Source: Frankiales bacterium (GTDB lineage: Bacteria > Actinomycetota > Actinomycetes > S36-B12 > CAIYMF01). From it: a DNA stretch of 64,000 nucleotides. Location of the stretch: positions 1 through 64,000 of the forward strand of contig WGLY01000020.1 in assembly GCA_016125335.1 (NCBI GenBank), read 5' to 3'. Below are positions 26,993 through 36,588 of this stretch, piece after piece. The notes under the pieces are model-generated. The model saw only the letters and a list, made by a program, of their open reading frames with translations. It ran no database searches and was not told where the DNA came from. Position 1 is the first letter of the stretch. Each line of letters starts with the position of its first letter. A program made the position numbers and the translations under genes.

Positions 26993-27301
26993 TCAGCCGG
27001 TGCGGACGAAGTCCAGCAGCGTCGCCGAGACGCCGAGCACGAGGGTGTGCTCGCCGTGGGTGAGGCGCAGCCCGCGCCCGTCCCAGCTCGGCTCCCAGCC
27101 GCCGAGGTCCACGGTGTGGGTGGCCGCGCGCACGAGCGCCGAGGCCCGTTCCTCCTCGTCGCGCAGCTTCATGTCCGAGCCGAGGCTCACGAGGTAGCGC
27201 ACCTCGTCGGTCTCGCGGTCGCCGAGCCGCTGTAGCTCGCGATCGACGGCCAGGGTGACGGGGGCGAGTCGGAGGTCGACCACGTCTCGCGGGTGTTCCA
27301 C
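26993..27301 (-). CDS. Hypothetical protein
   Basis: A 102-residue protein with no family I recognise. It is strongly charged and looks like a small alpha/beta domain: VVDLRLAPVTLAVDRELQRL, then DEVRYLVSLGSDMKLRDEEERAS split by short turns, and a C-terminal beta part with WEPSWDGRGLRLTHGEHTLVLG. There is no signal peptide or membrane segment. The GTG at 27301 has GGGAGG nine bases upstream, which is good support for a real gene. It is convergent with the split DUF2510 gene and stands upstream of ung on the same strand, with 89 bases between ung's start region of regulation and this gene's start; no functional link is visible. Confidence 0.7.
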   Translation of the reverse strand: MEHPRDVVDLRLAPVTLAVDRELQRLGDRETDEVRYLVSLGSDMKLRDEEERASALVRAATHTVDLGGWEPSWDGRGLRLTHGEHTLVLGVSATLLDFVRTG

Positions 27302-27390
27302 GGCAGTGCCTCCCGAGGTGCGGTGCCGGTGTCGTCGGGCGTCTGCTTACTCCACTTAACGGTGTGTGTCCAGACGGCGGCGCCGCGGGA

Positions 27391-28068
27391 TCAGGGGAGC
27401 GCCCAGTCCACCGGCTCGGCATCGCGTCCGGACAGCAGCGCGTTCACCCGGGTGAACGGCCGGGAGCCGAAGAAGCCGCTCGAGGCCGAGAGCGGGCTCG
27501 GGTGCGGGCTGGCCACCACGGGGGTGGCGCCCAGCATGGGGATGAGGCTCTGCGCGTCGCGGCCCCAGAGCACCGCGACGAGCGGGCGGTCGCGCGCGAC
27601 GAGGGCGCGGATCGCCTGCTCGGTCACCGCCTCCCAGCCCTTGCCGCGGTGCGAGCCCGGCCGACCCGGCGACACGGTGAGCACCCTGTTGAGCAGCAGC
27701 ACCCCGCGGTCGGCCCAGGGCGAGAGGTCGCCGTTGGACGGCTCCGGCACCCCGGTGTCGTCCACGAGCTCGCGGTAGATGTTCGCGAGGCTGCGGGGGA
27801 TCGGCCGCACGTCCGGGTTCACGGAGAACGACAGACCCATGGCGTGGCCGGGAGTGGGGTAGGGGTCCTGGCCCACCACGAGCACGCGCACGTCGTCGAA
27901 GGGCCGTTGGAGCGCGCGCAGCACGTGGTCGCCGGTCGGCAGGTAGCCGCGGCCGGCGGCCACCTCGGCGCGCAGGAAGTCGCCCATGCGCGCGATGTCG
28001 GCCGCCACCGGCTCCAGCGCGGCGGCCCAGCCGGGATCGACGATCTCCTCGAGCGGTCTCGGTGCCAC
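27391..28068 (-). CDS. ung: Uracil-DNA glycosylase, family 1
   Basis: A 225-residue (from GTG at 28068) UDG. The water-activating loop is [20 protein letters not shown] with the catalytic Asp. The uracil-specificity Asn is in [11 protein letters not shown] and the DNA-intercalation loop is [19 protein letters not shown]. It excises uracil from DNA to start base-excision repair. The GTG at 28068 is preferred to an ATG at 28077 because AGGATGGG is spaced correctly for the former. The flanking methyltransferase gene starts its own operon, so ung appears monocistronic. Confidence 0.95.
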   Translation of the reverse strand: MAPRPLEEIVDPGWAAALEPVAADIARMGDFLRAEVAAGRGYLPTGDHVLRALQRPFDDVRVLVVGQDPYPTPGHAMGLSFSVNPDVRPIPRSLANIYRELVDDTGVPEPSNGDLSPWADRGVLLLNRVLTVSPGRPGSHRGKGWEAVTEQAIRALVARDRPLVAVLWGRDAQSLIPMLGATPVVASPHPSPLSASSGFFGSRPFTRVNALLSGRDAEPVDWALP

Positions 28069-28100
28069 GGGACCCATCCTGCCGGGAACCGCGGCGTCGC

Positions 28101-28982
28101 TCAGGTCCGTGTCGCGAGCAGCGTCAGGTACGCCGGCAGCGGCTGCGGGGCCTCGCCCGGGTTCGCCCCGCGGCCGACGAGCAGGCGGTAGAGGCCGTCC
28201 TCGCCCTGGGTGAGCACGTCGTCGCCGCGCGGGTTGATCTCGATCGCGGTGTGCTCCTCGAGCAGGTCCACCCGCAGGCCCGCGCGGATGGCTCCGGTGA
28301 CGATGTCGCCGACGGAGTGGGCGTAGCACGTCGTGGTCGAGCTGATCTGCGCCGTGGGATCGGCGTAGGTGCCCGTGCCGGTGTAGCTCAGCCCCGCGCC
28401 GCCGCCGGAGGGGAAGTCGACGACGAGGTCCGGGCTCCGGGCGTCGATCATCTGGTACATCGGGTGGATCTCGACCATCACCAGGCGCCCGCCCAGTCGC
28501 AGCGCGAGGGCCACCTGACGCATCCAGAGGTCGAGGTCGTCGATCCAGCAGATCGCGCCCACGGTGACGTACACGAGGTCGAAGCGCCCGTGCAGCGAGG
28601 CCGGCAGGTCGCGCGAGTCGCACACGACGGTCTCGATCGTGACGCCGACCCGCTCGGCGAGCTCGGCCGCCCGGGCCAGGGCGGTGGGCGAGAAGTCGGC
28701 GCAGGTCACCCGGGCACCGGCCCGGGCCATCACGACGCCGTCGGCCCCGAGATGGCTCTGGAGGTAGAGCACGTCGCGGTCGCGCACCCCGGCCAGGGGG
28801 TCGTCCTCGGTGCCGCCCATGGCCTCCGCGAGCGCGCGCTCCTCGGCCCGGGTCATGAGCGAGCCGCCCTCGACGACCTTGTCGAAGTGGTAGTGCAGGT
28901 CGTTCTCGGTCGTGCCGTGGGTGGCGGCCGCCTTCTCCCAGTAGTCGAAGTTGCCGTCGTACTCGCTCTGCGTCCCGCTCAT
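28101..28982 (-). CDS. Class I SAM-dependent methyltransferase
   Basis: A 293-residue methyltransferase. After a leader ([16 protein letters not shown]) comes the SAM-binding region: [20 protein letters not shown] (motif I, with a degenerate glycine pattern), [17 protein letters not shown] (the acidic residue that binds the ribose), and [16 protein letters not shown] and [14 protein letters not shown] (motifs IV-V). The substrate is unknown. Its ATG overlaps the stop of the MFS transporter gene by four bases, so the two are expressed together. One reading is modification plus export of the same small molecule; this is inference only. Confidence 0.85.
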   Translation of the reverse strand: MSGTQSEYDGNFDYWEKAAATHGTTENDLHYHFDKVVEGGSLMTRAEERALAEAMGGTEDDPLAGVRDRDVLYLQSHLGADGVVMARAGARVTCADFSPTALARAAELAERVGVTIETVVCDSRDLPASLHGRFDLVYVTVGAICWIDDLDLWMRQVALALRLGGRLVMVEIHPMYQMIDARSPDLVVDFPSGGGAGLSYTGTGTYADPTAQISSTTTCYAHSVGDIVTGAIRAGLRVDLLEEHTAIEINPRGDDVLTQGEDGLYRLLVGRGANPGEAPQPLPAYLTLLATRT

Positions 28983-30310
28983 GGCCCGGGAGTCTGCCCG
29001 CCCTCGGCCTCGCCCGTCGCGGGAGTTCCGAGCTCGCGGGCCTCGGCGCGGCGCAGCGTCTCGGGCATGGTGGCCGACATCACGAACGTGAGCGCGAGCA
29101 CCACGGCGCCCACCACGAAGCCGACGGAGTAGGAGCCGGTGCTGGTGACGATCAGCCCGGCGATCAGCGGGCCGGCGACCGCGCCGACGTCGCTCATCAT
29201 CTGGAACGTCGCCACCACGGGACCCTCCCGGCGCCCCTGGGTGACGTCCCCGACCACCGCCGAGGGGCCGGCGCCGAGGAACGCGGCACCTGCGCCGAGC
29301 ACGCCCATCGCCGCGAGGTAGCCCCACCACTGGCCGGTGAGCGCGAGCACGACGAACCCGGCGGTGGTCACCCCCGTGCCGATCATCAGCGCCAGCCTGC
29401 GGCCGCGGGTGTCGGAGAGCCGGCCGGCGCGCACGAGGAACGGGAACTGCACGAGCGCCGAGGCGAACGCGCCCCACCCGGCCCAGGACTTGTCCAGGCC
29501 CAGGCCGTTGACGACGAACAGCGGGATGATCGCGGACCGCAGCCCGAACGACGCGAAACCGTTGCCGAGGTTGACCGTCAGGGCGGTGACGTAGGAGCGG
29601 TTGCGCAGCGCCTCGGCCAGCAGCGCCCACGAGCCACGCCCGGTCGCGCTCGGCGCGGCCTTGCGCACCCGCTCGCGCAGGTGCGTGTGCGCCATCAGGA
29701 CGATGACCACGAACGCGGCGACGGCGAGGGTGACGGCGTAGAAGAAGAACGGCAGGCGGATCGAGATGACGAGCAGGACGCCGCCGATGGCCGGGCTCAC
29801 CACGCCGCCGATGAGGAAGCCGCCCTGGAAGGCGTTCGCAGCCCGGCCGCGCTGATCGGGCCCGACGATGCGCAGCAGCAGCGCGAGCGAGGACACCGTG
29901 AACATCGCCGAGCCGATGCCCCCGACCCCGCGCAGCACGATCAGCTGCACGTAGGTGCCCGACAGCCCCGCGAGGGCCGAGGACAGCGCGACGATGATGA
30001 GGCCGGTCGCGAGCGTGGTGCGCTCGCCGACCCGGTCGACGAGCCACCCCGCGGGCAGCGCGCCGACGAGCCGCATCGCGGCGAAGACGCTGACGACGGC
30101 GCTGGCCTGCAGGTCGGTGACGCCGAACTCGTCGGCGAAGATCGGCAGGGCCGGACCCACGATGCCGAAGCCGAGGGCGACGCAGAACGAGACGATCGAG
30201 AGGATGAAGACCTCGCGCGGCATCCCCTCGAACAGCGACGTCCGGCCCAGCCACCCGCCGACTGCGGCACCCTCGCGCGGGGGAGCGGGGCGGTCGACGG
30301 GCTCGGTCAC
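28979..30310 (-). CDS. MFS transporter, DHA1-like
   Basis: A 443-residue membrane protein with twelve predicted segments. The first begins [20 protein letters not shown] and the loop 2-3 motif A reads [15 protein letters not shown], typical of proton-driven drug/metabolite exporters. The second half repeats the pattern with [16 protein letters not shown]. It probably exports a small hydrophobic compound; the substrate is unknown. The GTG at 30310 ([11 protein letters not shown]) is chosen over longer in-frame starts because AGGA lies eight bases upstream and the residues before it are arginine-rich non-conserved sequence. It is first gene of a two-gene operon with the methyltransferase. Confidence 0.9.
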   Translation of the reverse strand: MTEPVDRPAPPREGAAVGGWLGRTSLFEGMPREVFILSIVSFCVALGFGIVGPALPIFADEFGVTDLQASAVVSVFAAMRLVGALPAGWLVDRVGERTTLATGLIIVALSSALAGLSGTYVQLIVLRGVGGIGSAMFTVSSLALLLRIVGPDQRGRAANAFQGGFLIGGVVSPAIGGVLLVISIRLPFFFYAVTLAVAAFVVIVLMAHTHLRERVRKAAPSATGRGSWALLAEALRNRSYVTALTVNLGNGFASFGLRSAIIPLFVVNGLGLDKSWAGWGAFASALVQFPFLVRAGRLSDTRGRRLALMIGTGVTTAGFVVLALTGQWWGYLAAMGVLGAGAAFLGAGPSAVVGDVTQGRREGPVVATFQMMSDVGAVAGPLIAGLIVTSTGSYSVGFVVGAVVLALTFVMSATMPETLRRAEARELGTPATGEAEGGQTPGP

Positions 30311-30371
30311 ACGGCGGATCCTGTCACCCGGCAGGCGCGAGCCCGGTGACCCCCCGCCGCGCGCGACGACG

Positions 30372-32330
30372 TCAGGCCGAGCGCCGCCGGCCGTTGCGCC
30401 GGCGCAGGTAGTCGCTGACGACATAGTCGCCGAGCCGGTCGCCCTCGGGCGCGAGCACGCGACCGCCGTTGCGCCGGGCGACGTCGTCGAGGAACTGCGC
30501 GAGCCGCGGCTCGTCGCCGAGGCGGAAGAACGAGATCGGGACGCCGCGGCGGGTCATGCGGTCGACCTCGGCGAGGGTGAGCGCGATGGTGTCCGAGCCA
30601 GGCGGCCACGAGAACCACCACTCGCCGTCCTGGTCGAGGTGCGCCGTGGGCTCGCCGTCGGTGACGACGAGCACCACGGGCTCGGCGTCGGGGTGCCGGT
30701 CGAGGAACCGCCCGGCCAGCATCAGCGCGTGCTGGAGGTTCGTGCCCTGCACCTCGTTGGCGTCGAGGTCGGGCAGCTCGTGCGGGGCGATGCGCCGGGC
30801 GAGGTTGGCGAACGCGATGATCTCGATGGCGTCGGCCGGGAACTGCGTGGAGGCGAGCGCGTGCAGCGCCATCGCGGTGGTCTTCGCCGTGCGCCACGTG
30901 TCGTTCATGACCATGGAGAACGACTGGTCGACGAGCAGCGCGACCGCCGCCCGGGTGCGCCGCTCGGTCTCGCGGATCTCGAAGTCCTCCGGCCGCAGCC
31001 GCGGCCCGTCGGGGTCGATCATGCGACGCCGCACCGCGTTGGACACCGTGCGCACGACGTCGAGCGGCTGCTCGTCGCCGAAGCGCCACTCGCGGGTGGA
31101 GCCGGTGAGCTCGCCGGCCGCCCCCGCGTCGTGGACGTCGTGGTCGCCGCGCCCGCCGGACTCCAGCGACGCGAACACGCGGCGCAGCGCCGTCTGGCCG
31201 ATGCGGCGGATCGCCTTGGCGGTGAGCTCGACGTCGCCGCCGCGCCGCACCAGGTAGCCCTGCCGCTCGAGCTCGCGCTCCACCTCCTGGAGCCGGCGCA
31301 GGTCGTCGACTGCCTGTCGGCCGAGCGCGCGCGCCACGGCCTCCTCGTCGACGTCCTCGAGGCTCGCCCCGGGGTAGTCCTGGGCCAGCGCGTCGGAGAG
31401 CTGCTCGAGGTCGGCGAGGTCGGCGAGCGCCTCGGTGGCGTCGCCGAGCCCGAGCGGCTCGTCGCCGCGCAGCCGCTGGCGCCCGCTCCACGGGAGGTCC
31501 GGGCGCATCATCCGCAGGTTGTCCGTGAGCCGCCCCATCTCGGAGGCGAGGTCGAGGTCGCCGAGCGCCTGCACCATCAGCTCCATGAGCTCCTGGCGCT
31601 GCTCGGGCGACATCGAGTCGAGCATCCGCTGCATCGCGGCCGCCTGCCGCGCGAGCTGGTCGAGCAGCTCGTCGAGCGACTGCGGGTCCTCCGGGAAGAA
31701 CTGGCCGTGCCGGTCCATGAAGTCGCGGAAGTCCTGCTCGGTGTCCTCACCGCGCTGACGCTTCTCGAGCAGCTGGTTGAGGTCGCCCATCATGTCCTTG
31801 AGCGCCTGCCGGCTCTCGGACCCGGCCGGGTCCGCCAGCGCCTGCTTCATCCCGCGGAACTGCTGGTCGAGCACGTCGCGGCGCAGCATGTCGCGCAGCT
31901 CGTCGTACGCCGCCCGCGCCTCGGGGGAGCGCCAGTCGTAGTCGCTCAGCTCGCGCACGGCGGCCGCGGTCTGCGGCGGCAGGGCGTCGAGCTGCGCCTC
32001 GCGGAAGCGCGCGTCGTCCGAGGGGTCCGGGAACAGCGCGCGGCGCTCCTCCTCGACGGCGCGGTCGAGCAGGTCGCGGGCGCGCTCGAGCATGCCGTCC
32101 ATGCGCCCGGACCGCTCCAGCGACCGCCGCCGCTGCGCGACGCGACGCATGAGGTCGTCGAGGCCGCGCAGGCCGTCGGTGCCCCGCTGCATCAGCTCGC
32201 GCAGCGCGTCACGGACGCCGGAGCCGTCGAGCACGCGGTCGCCGAGCTCGTCGACGGCGCGGGCCGCGTCGTAGGGCTCGGCCAGCGGGTCGGGACCGTC
32301 GTCGTACGCGCCGTAGCGATAGCGGCTCAC
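30372..32330 (-). CDS. VWA-domain protein, partner of the AAA+ ATPase
   Basis: A 652-residue protein. The first 400 residues are charged and helical (DELLDQLARQAAAMQRML; QRQELMELMVQALGDLDLA). The C-terminal von Willebrand A domain starts AVALLVDQSFSMVMNDTW. The metal-site motif here is DQSFS, a variant of DxSxS that keeps Asp and both Ser, and VLVVTDGEPTAH carries the second site. It is paired with the AAA+ gene at 32857-34284, the classical MoxR/BchI plus VWA arrangement used for metal insertion or protein remodelling. A DUF2510/YbjQ gene on the other strand sits between the two. The GTG start follows AGGTGTCCGG. Confidence 0.9.
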   Translation of the reverse strand: MSRYRYGAYDDGPDPLAEPYDAARAVDELGDRVLDGSGVRDALRELMQRGTDGLRGLDDLMRRVAQRRRSLERSGRMDGMLERARDLLDRAVEEERRALFPDPSDDARFREAQLDALPPQTAAAVRELSDYDWRSPEARAAYDELRDMLRRDVLDQQFRGMKQALADPAGSESRQALKDMMGDLNQLLEKRQRGEDTEQDFRDFMDRHGQFFPEDPQSLDELLDQLARQAAAMQRMLDSMSPEQRQELMELMVQALGDLDLASEMGRLTDNLRMMRPDLPWSGRQRLRGDEPLGLGDATEALADLADLEQLSDALAQDYPGASLEDVDEEAVARALGRQAVDDLRRLQEVERELERQGYLVRRGGDVELTAKAIRRIGQTALRRVFASLESGGRGDHDVHDAGAAGELTGSTREWRFGDEQPLDVVRTVSNAVRRRMIDPDGPRLRPEDFEIRETERRTRAAVALLVDQSFSMVMNDTWRTAKTTAMALHALASTQFPADAIEIIAFANLARRIAPHELPDLDANEVQGTNLQHALMLAGRFLDRHPDAEPVVLVVTDGEPTAHLDQDGEWWFSWPPGSDTIALTLAEVDRMTRRGVPISFFRLGDEPRLAQFLDDVARRNGGRVLAPEGDRLGDYVVSDYLRRRNGRRRSA

Positions 32331-32359
32331 CCGGACACCTCCGCACCTACCCTGGCGGC

Positions 32360-32848
32360 ATGACGACCTCGACGCCCGCCGGCTGGTACCCCAACCCCGA
32401 CAACCCGAAGCAGCTGCGGCTCTGGGACGGGCAGCAGTGGACCGACCAGGTCCAGGCCTCCATCTCCGAGCAGCCCGACGCCGCCATCGGCCAGGGCCCC
32501 GCGCGCTACTCCGGCCCGCCGATCCTGGTGGTGACGACGAACGACCTCCCGGGCTACCGCATCACGCAGGTGCACGGCGAGGTGTTCGGCATCACCGTGC
32601 GCGCGCGCAACGCCTTCTCCAACATGGGCGCGGGCTTCCGCACCATGTTCGGGGGCGAGGTGAAGGGCTACACGCAGCTGCTGTCCGACAGCCGACTCGA
32701 GGCGGTGGAGCGGCTGCGCTACGCGACCGTGCAGGTGGGCGGCAACGCGGTGGTGGGCATGCGCTTCGACACCGGCGAGATCGCCGACATGATGAACGAG
32801 GTGGCGGCGTACGGCACGGCCGTCACCGTGGAGCGCATCGCCGGCTGA
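32360..32848 (+). CDS. DUF2510 plus YbjQ-family protein
   Basis: A 162-residue protein with an N-terminal DUF2510 motif (TPAGWYPNPDNPKQLRLWDG then QQWTD) joined to a YbjQ/DUF74-type domain: ILVVTTNDLPGYRITQVHGE, GITVRARNAFSNMGAG, LLSDSRLEAVERLRYATVQ and GGNAVVGMRFDTGEI. YbjQ domains form pentamers and are annotated as putative metal-binding, but the role is not established. The gene is convergent or divergent with the VWA and AAA+ genes that flank it on the other strand, an unusual interruption of that normally adjacent pair. It shares DUF2510 with the split gene at 25828. Confidence 0.88.
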   Translation: MTTSTPAGWYPNPDNPKQLRLWDGQQWTDQVQASISEQPDAAIGQGPARYSGPPILVVTTNDLPGYRITQVHGEVFGITVRARNAFSNMGAGFRTMFGGEVKGYTQLLSDSRLEAVERLRYATVQVGGNAVVGMRFDTGEIADMMNEVAAYGTAVTVERIAG

Positions 32849-32856
32849 GCGCATGC

Positions 32857-34284
32857 TCACGCGCCGCCGTAGACGGCGCGGCCACCGCCGGGGACCTCGT
32901 CCTTGGAGATCCGCCGGGTGAGGTAGAGGCCCTCCAGGGCGGTCTCGAGGCACGAGGCGACGACGCCGGGCGACTCGGCGGCCGCGTCGTCGCCCTCGAG
33001 CGCGGTGACGAGCCGGCCCATGCCCTCGAGCGGGCCGACGCGGCGCAGCACGTCCTCGCTCGTGACGAGGTCGCCGACCTCGATGGTGCCGCCGCCGTCG
33101 ACCCGCTCGACGAGCGCGGCGAGGTCGACGCCGCCGAGGCGGGCGCGGAAGGTCTCGGCGACCGCGCGCCGCAGCAGGTGCTGGAGCACGTCGTCCTCGC
33201 GGCCCTCCTCGCTGACCTCGAACTCGACCTTGCCGCGCAGCGTCGGCACCACCGCGGGCAGGTCGCCGACCCGGGCGACCGCGGAGTCCTCGCCGGTGAT
33301 CGCGGCGCGGCGCAGAGCGGACGCCGAGAGCGACTCGGCCGCGGCGACGGCGAAGCGCGCCGACACCCCCGAGCGGGAGTCGACGGCCGGCGACTCGCGC
33401 ACGAGCCGGGTGAACCGGGCCACCACCTCGAGCAGGTGCGAGGGGACGAGGGCGCGCAGCTCCGCCTCCTGCCGCACCAGGCTGACCTCGTCGCCGAGCC
33501 GCAACGGGTAGTGGGTGCGGATCTCGGCGCCGAAGCGGTCCTTGAGCGGGGTGATGATGCGCCCGCGGTTCGTGTAGTCCTCGGGGTTGGCGCTGGCCAC
33601 GAGCAGCAGGTCGAGCGGGAGCCGCAGGGCGTAGCCGCGCACCTGGATGTCGCGCTCCTCGAGCACGTTGAGCAGCGACACCTGGATGCGCTCGGCGAGG
33701 TCGGGCAGCTCGTTGATGGCGAAGATGCCGCGGTTCGTACGGGGGACCAGGCCGTAGTGCACCGTCTCCGGGTCGCCGAGCGTGCGGCCCTCCGCCACCT
33801 TCACGGGGTCGACGTCGCCGATGAGGTCGCCGACGCTGGTGTCCGGCGTGGCGAGCTTCTCGCCGTACCGCTCGCTGCGGTGCCGCCAGGCCACCGGCGT
33901 CGCGTCGCCGTGCTCCGCGACGGTGCGCCGTCCCCACACGGACACCGGCTCGTAGGGGTGCTCGTGCAGCTCGCTCCCCTCGATCACCGGCGTCCACTCG
34001 TCGAGCAGGCCCACGAGGGTGCGCAGCAGCCGCGTCTTGCCCTGCCCGCGCTCTCCCAGCAGCACCAGGTCGTGCCCGGCGAGCAGCGCGCGCTCGAGCT
34101 GCGGACGGACCGTCTCCTCGATCCCGACCACCCCGGGGAACGGGTCGCGACCGGCACGCAGGGCGGCCACGAGGTTCTCACGCAGCTCGTCCTTGACGGT
34201 GCGGTACTCGTGCCCGGAGGCGCGCAGGGCGCCCAGGGTGCGCGGGAGGTCGGCGGGGGCGTCGGGAGCGAAGGCGGAGGTCAC
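32857..34284 (-). CDS. AAA+ ATPase of the MoxR/Mg-chelatase (BchI-like) type
   Basis: A 475-residue ATPase with Walker A LLGERGQGKTRLLRTL, a Walker B region in RGIFAINELPDLAERIQVSLL (the ELPDL acidic pair), sensor 1 LLLVASANPEDYTNRGR and arginine-finger region LKDRFGAEIRTHYPL. These match the BchI/ChlI-like AAA+ subfamily. About 150 C-terminal residues form an additional helical lid. It very likely acts with the VWA protein encoded 500 bp downstream on the same strand. No chelatase substrate genes (cobalamin or chlorophyll) are seen, so a remodelling role of the MoxR kind is more probable. Start is GTG at 34284. Confidence 0.9.
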   Translation of the reverse strand: MTSAFAPDAPADLPRTLGALRASGHEYRTVKDELRENLVAALRAGRDPFPGVVGIEETVRPQLERALLAGHDLVLLGERGQGKTRLLRTLVGLLDEWTPVIEGSELHEHPYEPVSVWGRRTVAEHGDATPVAWRHRSERYGEKLATPDTSVGDLIGDVDPVKVAEGRTLGDPETVHYGLVPRTNRGIFAINELPDLAERIQVSLLNVLEERDIQVRGYALRLPLDLLLVASANPEDYTNRGRIITPLKDRFGAEIRTHYPLRLGDEVSLVRQEAELRALVPSHLLEVVARFTRLVRESPAVDSRSGVSARFAVAAAESLSASALRRAAITGEDSAVARVGDLPAVVPTLRGKVEFEVSEEGREDDVLQHLLRRAVAETFRARLGGVDLAALVERVDGGGTIEVGDLVTSEDVLRRVGPLEGMGRLVTALEGDDAAAESPGVVASCLETALEGLYLTRRISKDEVPGGGRAVYGGA

Positions 34285-34434
34285 GCTTCGACCGTACGTC
34301 CGTCCCGGGACGAGCGCGATCCCTCACTGTTCGCTCTGCATGAACGAGGGCGACCCTCACCCGCCACCCGGACGGCCCATGGTCGGCGGGCGGACGCCGT
34401 GCGGCGGCGGACCTGGCTGGGCCACCATGGCCGC

Positions 34435-35610
34435 ATGAACCACGCGACGCGCATCGGCGACGGGCTCGCCCTCGGCGACAACCTGGCGGTGGCGGCCGAC
34501 CAGGCCGTCTCCATGGCGCTGTCGCCGCTGCGCGGGGCCCGGCCGGACCTCGCGTTCGTCTTCGTCTCCGGCGGCACGCCGGCCCAGACGCAGGAGGCGC
34601 TCGAGCACGCCCGCGCCGCCATCGGCGCGCGGACGACCCTCGGCTGCGGCGCGCACGGCGTCATCGCGGCCGGACGCGGCATCGAAGGGGTGCGCGGCGT
34701 GAGCGTGTGGGTGGCCAGCCTGCCGAACGTCACGGTGCGCGCCTTCCACCTCGAGGTGCTGCGCACGTCGGATCACCTCGCGGTGCTCGGGCTGCCCTCG
34801 CGCCAGCACGACGACGTGGTCGGCGTCCTGCTGGCCGATCCGCACTCGTTCCCCGTCGGCGGTTTCGTCGAGCACTCCCGCGAGTCGCTCGGCGGCCTGC
34901 CGCTCGTCGGGGCGCTGGCCTCCGGGACGTCGACCGCGGGGGAGACCCGGGTGCTCCTCGACGGGCGCGTCTTCGACCGCGGCGCCGTCGGCGTCGTGCT
35001 CGGGGGAGACCTGTCCGTGCATACGCTCGTGTCCCAAGGGTGCCGGCCCATCGGCCTGCCGATGGCGGTCACCGGCGTCGACGGCGAGCGGCTGCTGTCG
35101 CTGGCCGGGCGCTCCGCGCTCGACCAGGCCAAGGCGGCGATCGCCACCCTGCCCCCGGCCGAGCAGCCGCAGGCGCTGCGCGGCCTTCACCTCGGCGTCG
35201 CCGTCGACGAGTACGCCGACGAGCACCTCGCCGCCGACTTCGTCGTCCGCACGATCGTGGGCGCGGAGCAGGTGGACGGGTCGATCACCATCGGCGAGCG
35301 GCTGGCGGTGGGCACCACCGTGCAGTTCCTGCTGCGCGACGCGCACGCCGCGCACGACGACCTGGCCGAGGTCCTCGCGGGCCTGCGCTCGCGGATGGGG
35401 CTGGGGGCGCTGGCCGGCGCCTTGCTGTTCTCCGCCGACAGCCGTGGCCGGTCGCTGTTCCCCACCCCGGACCACGACGTCGCCGCCGTCAGGGCCGCCC
35501 TCGACGTCGGCCCTGTGGCGGGGTTCTTCGCCAGCGGCGAGATCGGCCCCGTGGGCGGCCGCAACCACGTCCACGGGAGCACGGCCTCGCTGCTCGCCTT
35601 CGGCTCGTAG
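34435..35610 (+). CDS. FIST-domain signal-transduction protein
   Basis: A 391-residue protein of the FIST (F-box and intracellular signal transduction) type. The FIST_N region runs from about residue 15 (LGDNLAVAADQAVSMALSPL, FVFVSGGTPAQTQEALEHAR, LGCGAHGVIAAGRGIEG). The FIST_C domain ends with GALLFSADSRGRSLFP and GFFASGEIGPVGGRNHVHGS, a signature C-terminal block. Such domains are proposed to sense small ligands, perhaps amino acids. No linked kinase or receptor gene is present here. The ATG at 34435 is in frame; another ATG at 34427 is not. Confidence 0.9.
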   Translation: MNHATRIGDGLALGDNLAVAADQAVSMALSPLRGARPDLAFVFVSGGTPAQTQEALEHARAAIGARTTLGCGAHGVIAAGRGIEGVRGVSVWVASLPNVTVRAFHLEVLRTSDHLAVLGLPSRQHDDVVGVLLADPHSFPVGGFVEHSRESLGGLPLVGALASGTSTAGETRVLLDGRVFDRGAVGVVLGGDLSVHTLVSQGCRPIGLPMAVTGVDGERLLSLAGRSALDQAKAAIATLPPAEQPQALRGLHLGVAVDEYADEHLAADFVVRTIVGAEQVDGSITIGERLAVGTTVQFLLRDAHAAHDDLAEVLAGLRSRMGLGALAGALLFSADSRGRSLFPTPDHDVAAVRAALDVGPVAGFFASGEIGPVGGRNHVHGSTASLLAFGS

Positions 35611-35652
35611 CCGGCCGGCGCGCGGGTGCGCGCCGTCGGGCAGTCTGGGCGC

Positions 35653-36561
35653 GTGACCACCGTCCTCGCCCTCGACGTCGGGGGCACGAAGCTCGCCGCC
35701 GGGCTCGTGTCCGCGGACGGCTCGCAGCTCGCGCGCCACGAGCTGCCCACGCCGTCGGGCGGCGCCGAGGAGGTGTGGGACGCCGTCGTAGGGGTGCTCG
35801 ACGAGGTCGCCGGGCGCGCGCCGTACGAGGCGGTGGGCATCGGCTGCGGCGGGCCGATGCGCTGGCCGGACGGCGTGGTCTCGCCCGGCAACCTCCCCGC
35901 CTGGAGGGACTTCCCGCTGCTCGAGCGGGTGGCCCTCCGCTGGGGCGGGGGCCGGCCGACGGCGGTCCACAACGACGCGGTGGCGGTGGCGCTGGCCGAG
36001 CACCGGTGGGGTGCGGGCCGTGGGTCGCAGCACGTGATGGGCGTGACGGTGTCGACCGGCGTGGGCGCCGGCCTCGTGCTGCACGGGCGCCGGGTCGACG
36101 GCGCCAGCGGCAACGCCGGGCACCTCGGCCACGTGGTGGTGGAGCCGGACGGCGACCCGTGCACCTGCGGCGGCCGCGGCTGCCTGGAGACCGTCGCCCG
36201 CGGGGCGGCCCTGGTCGCCCGGGCCGAGCGGCTCGGCTGGCACGGGCCGCGCACCGGGCGCGCCGTTGCCGAGGCCGCCCACGCCGGGGACCCGGCCTGC
36301 CGTGCGGCGTTGCGCGACGCGGGCCGCGCGGTGGGCGTGGCCGTCGCGTCGGCCGCCGCCCTGCTCGACCTCGAGGTCGTCGCGGTCGCGGGCGGCGTCG
36401 CGGAGTCCGGCCCCGCGTTCTGGGAGCCGCTGCGCGCGGCGTTCGACGAGCACGCGGGATGGGCCTTCGTGCGGGCGGCGCGGGTGGTGCCGGCCGCGCT
36501 CGGTCGCGACGCCGCGCTCGTGGGCGCGGGTGCGATCGGGCTCGACGCCCTCGCCCGGTGA
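35653..36561 (+). CDS. ROK-family sugar kinase
   Basis: A 302-residue ROK protein with ATP-binding LALDVGGTKLAAGLVSADG, GIGCGGPMRWPDG, the catalytic Asp region PTAVHNDAVAVALAEHRWGAG, GVTVSTGVGAGLVLHGR, and the ROK zinc signature GHVVVEPDGDPCTCGGRGC with Cys-x-Cys-x4-Cys. There is no HTH domain, so it is an enzyme rather than a repressor. Glucokinase is the commonest activity in this group. GTG at 35653 begins directly before the first strand. It is 42 bases downstream of the FIST gene on the same strand. Confidence 0.9.
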   Translation: MTTVLALDVGGTKLAAGLVSADGSQLARHELPTPSGGAEEVWDAVVGVLDEVAGRAPYEAVGIGCGGPMRWPDGVVSPGNLPAWRDFPLLERVALRWGGGRPTAVHNDAVAVALAEHRWGAGRGSQHVMGVTVSTGVGAGLVLHGRRVDGASGNAGHLGHVVVEPDGDPCTCGGRGCLETVARGAALVARAERLGWHGPRTGRAVAEAAHAGDPACRAALRDAGRAVGVAVASAAALLDLEVVAVAGGVAESGPAFWEPLRAAFDEHAGWAFVRAARVVPAALGRDAALVGAGAIGLDALAR

Positions 36562-36588
36562 CCGGCTGACGGACCGGACGGCCGACGG

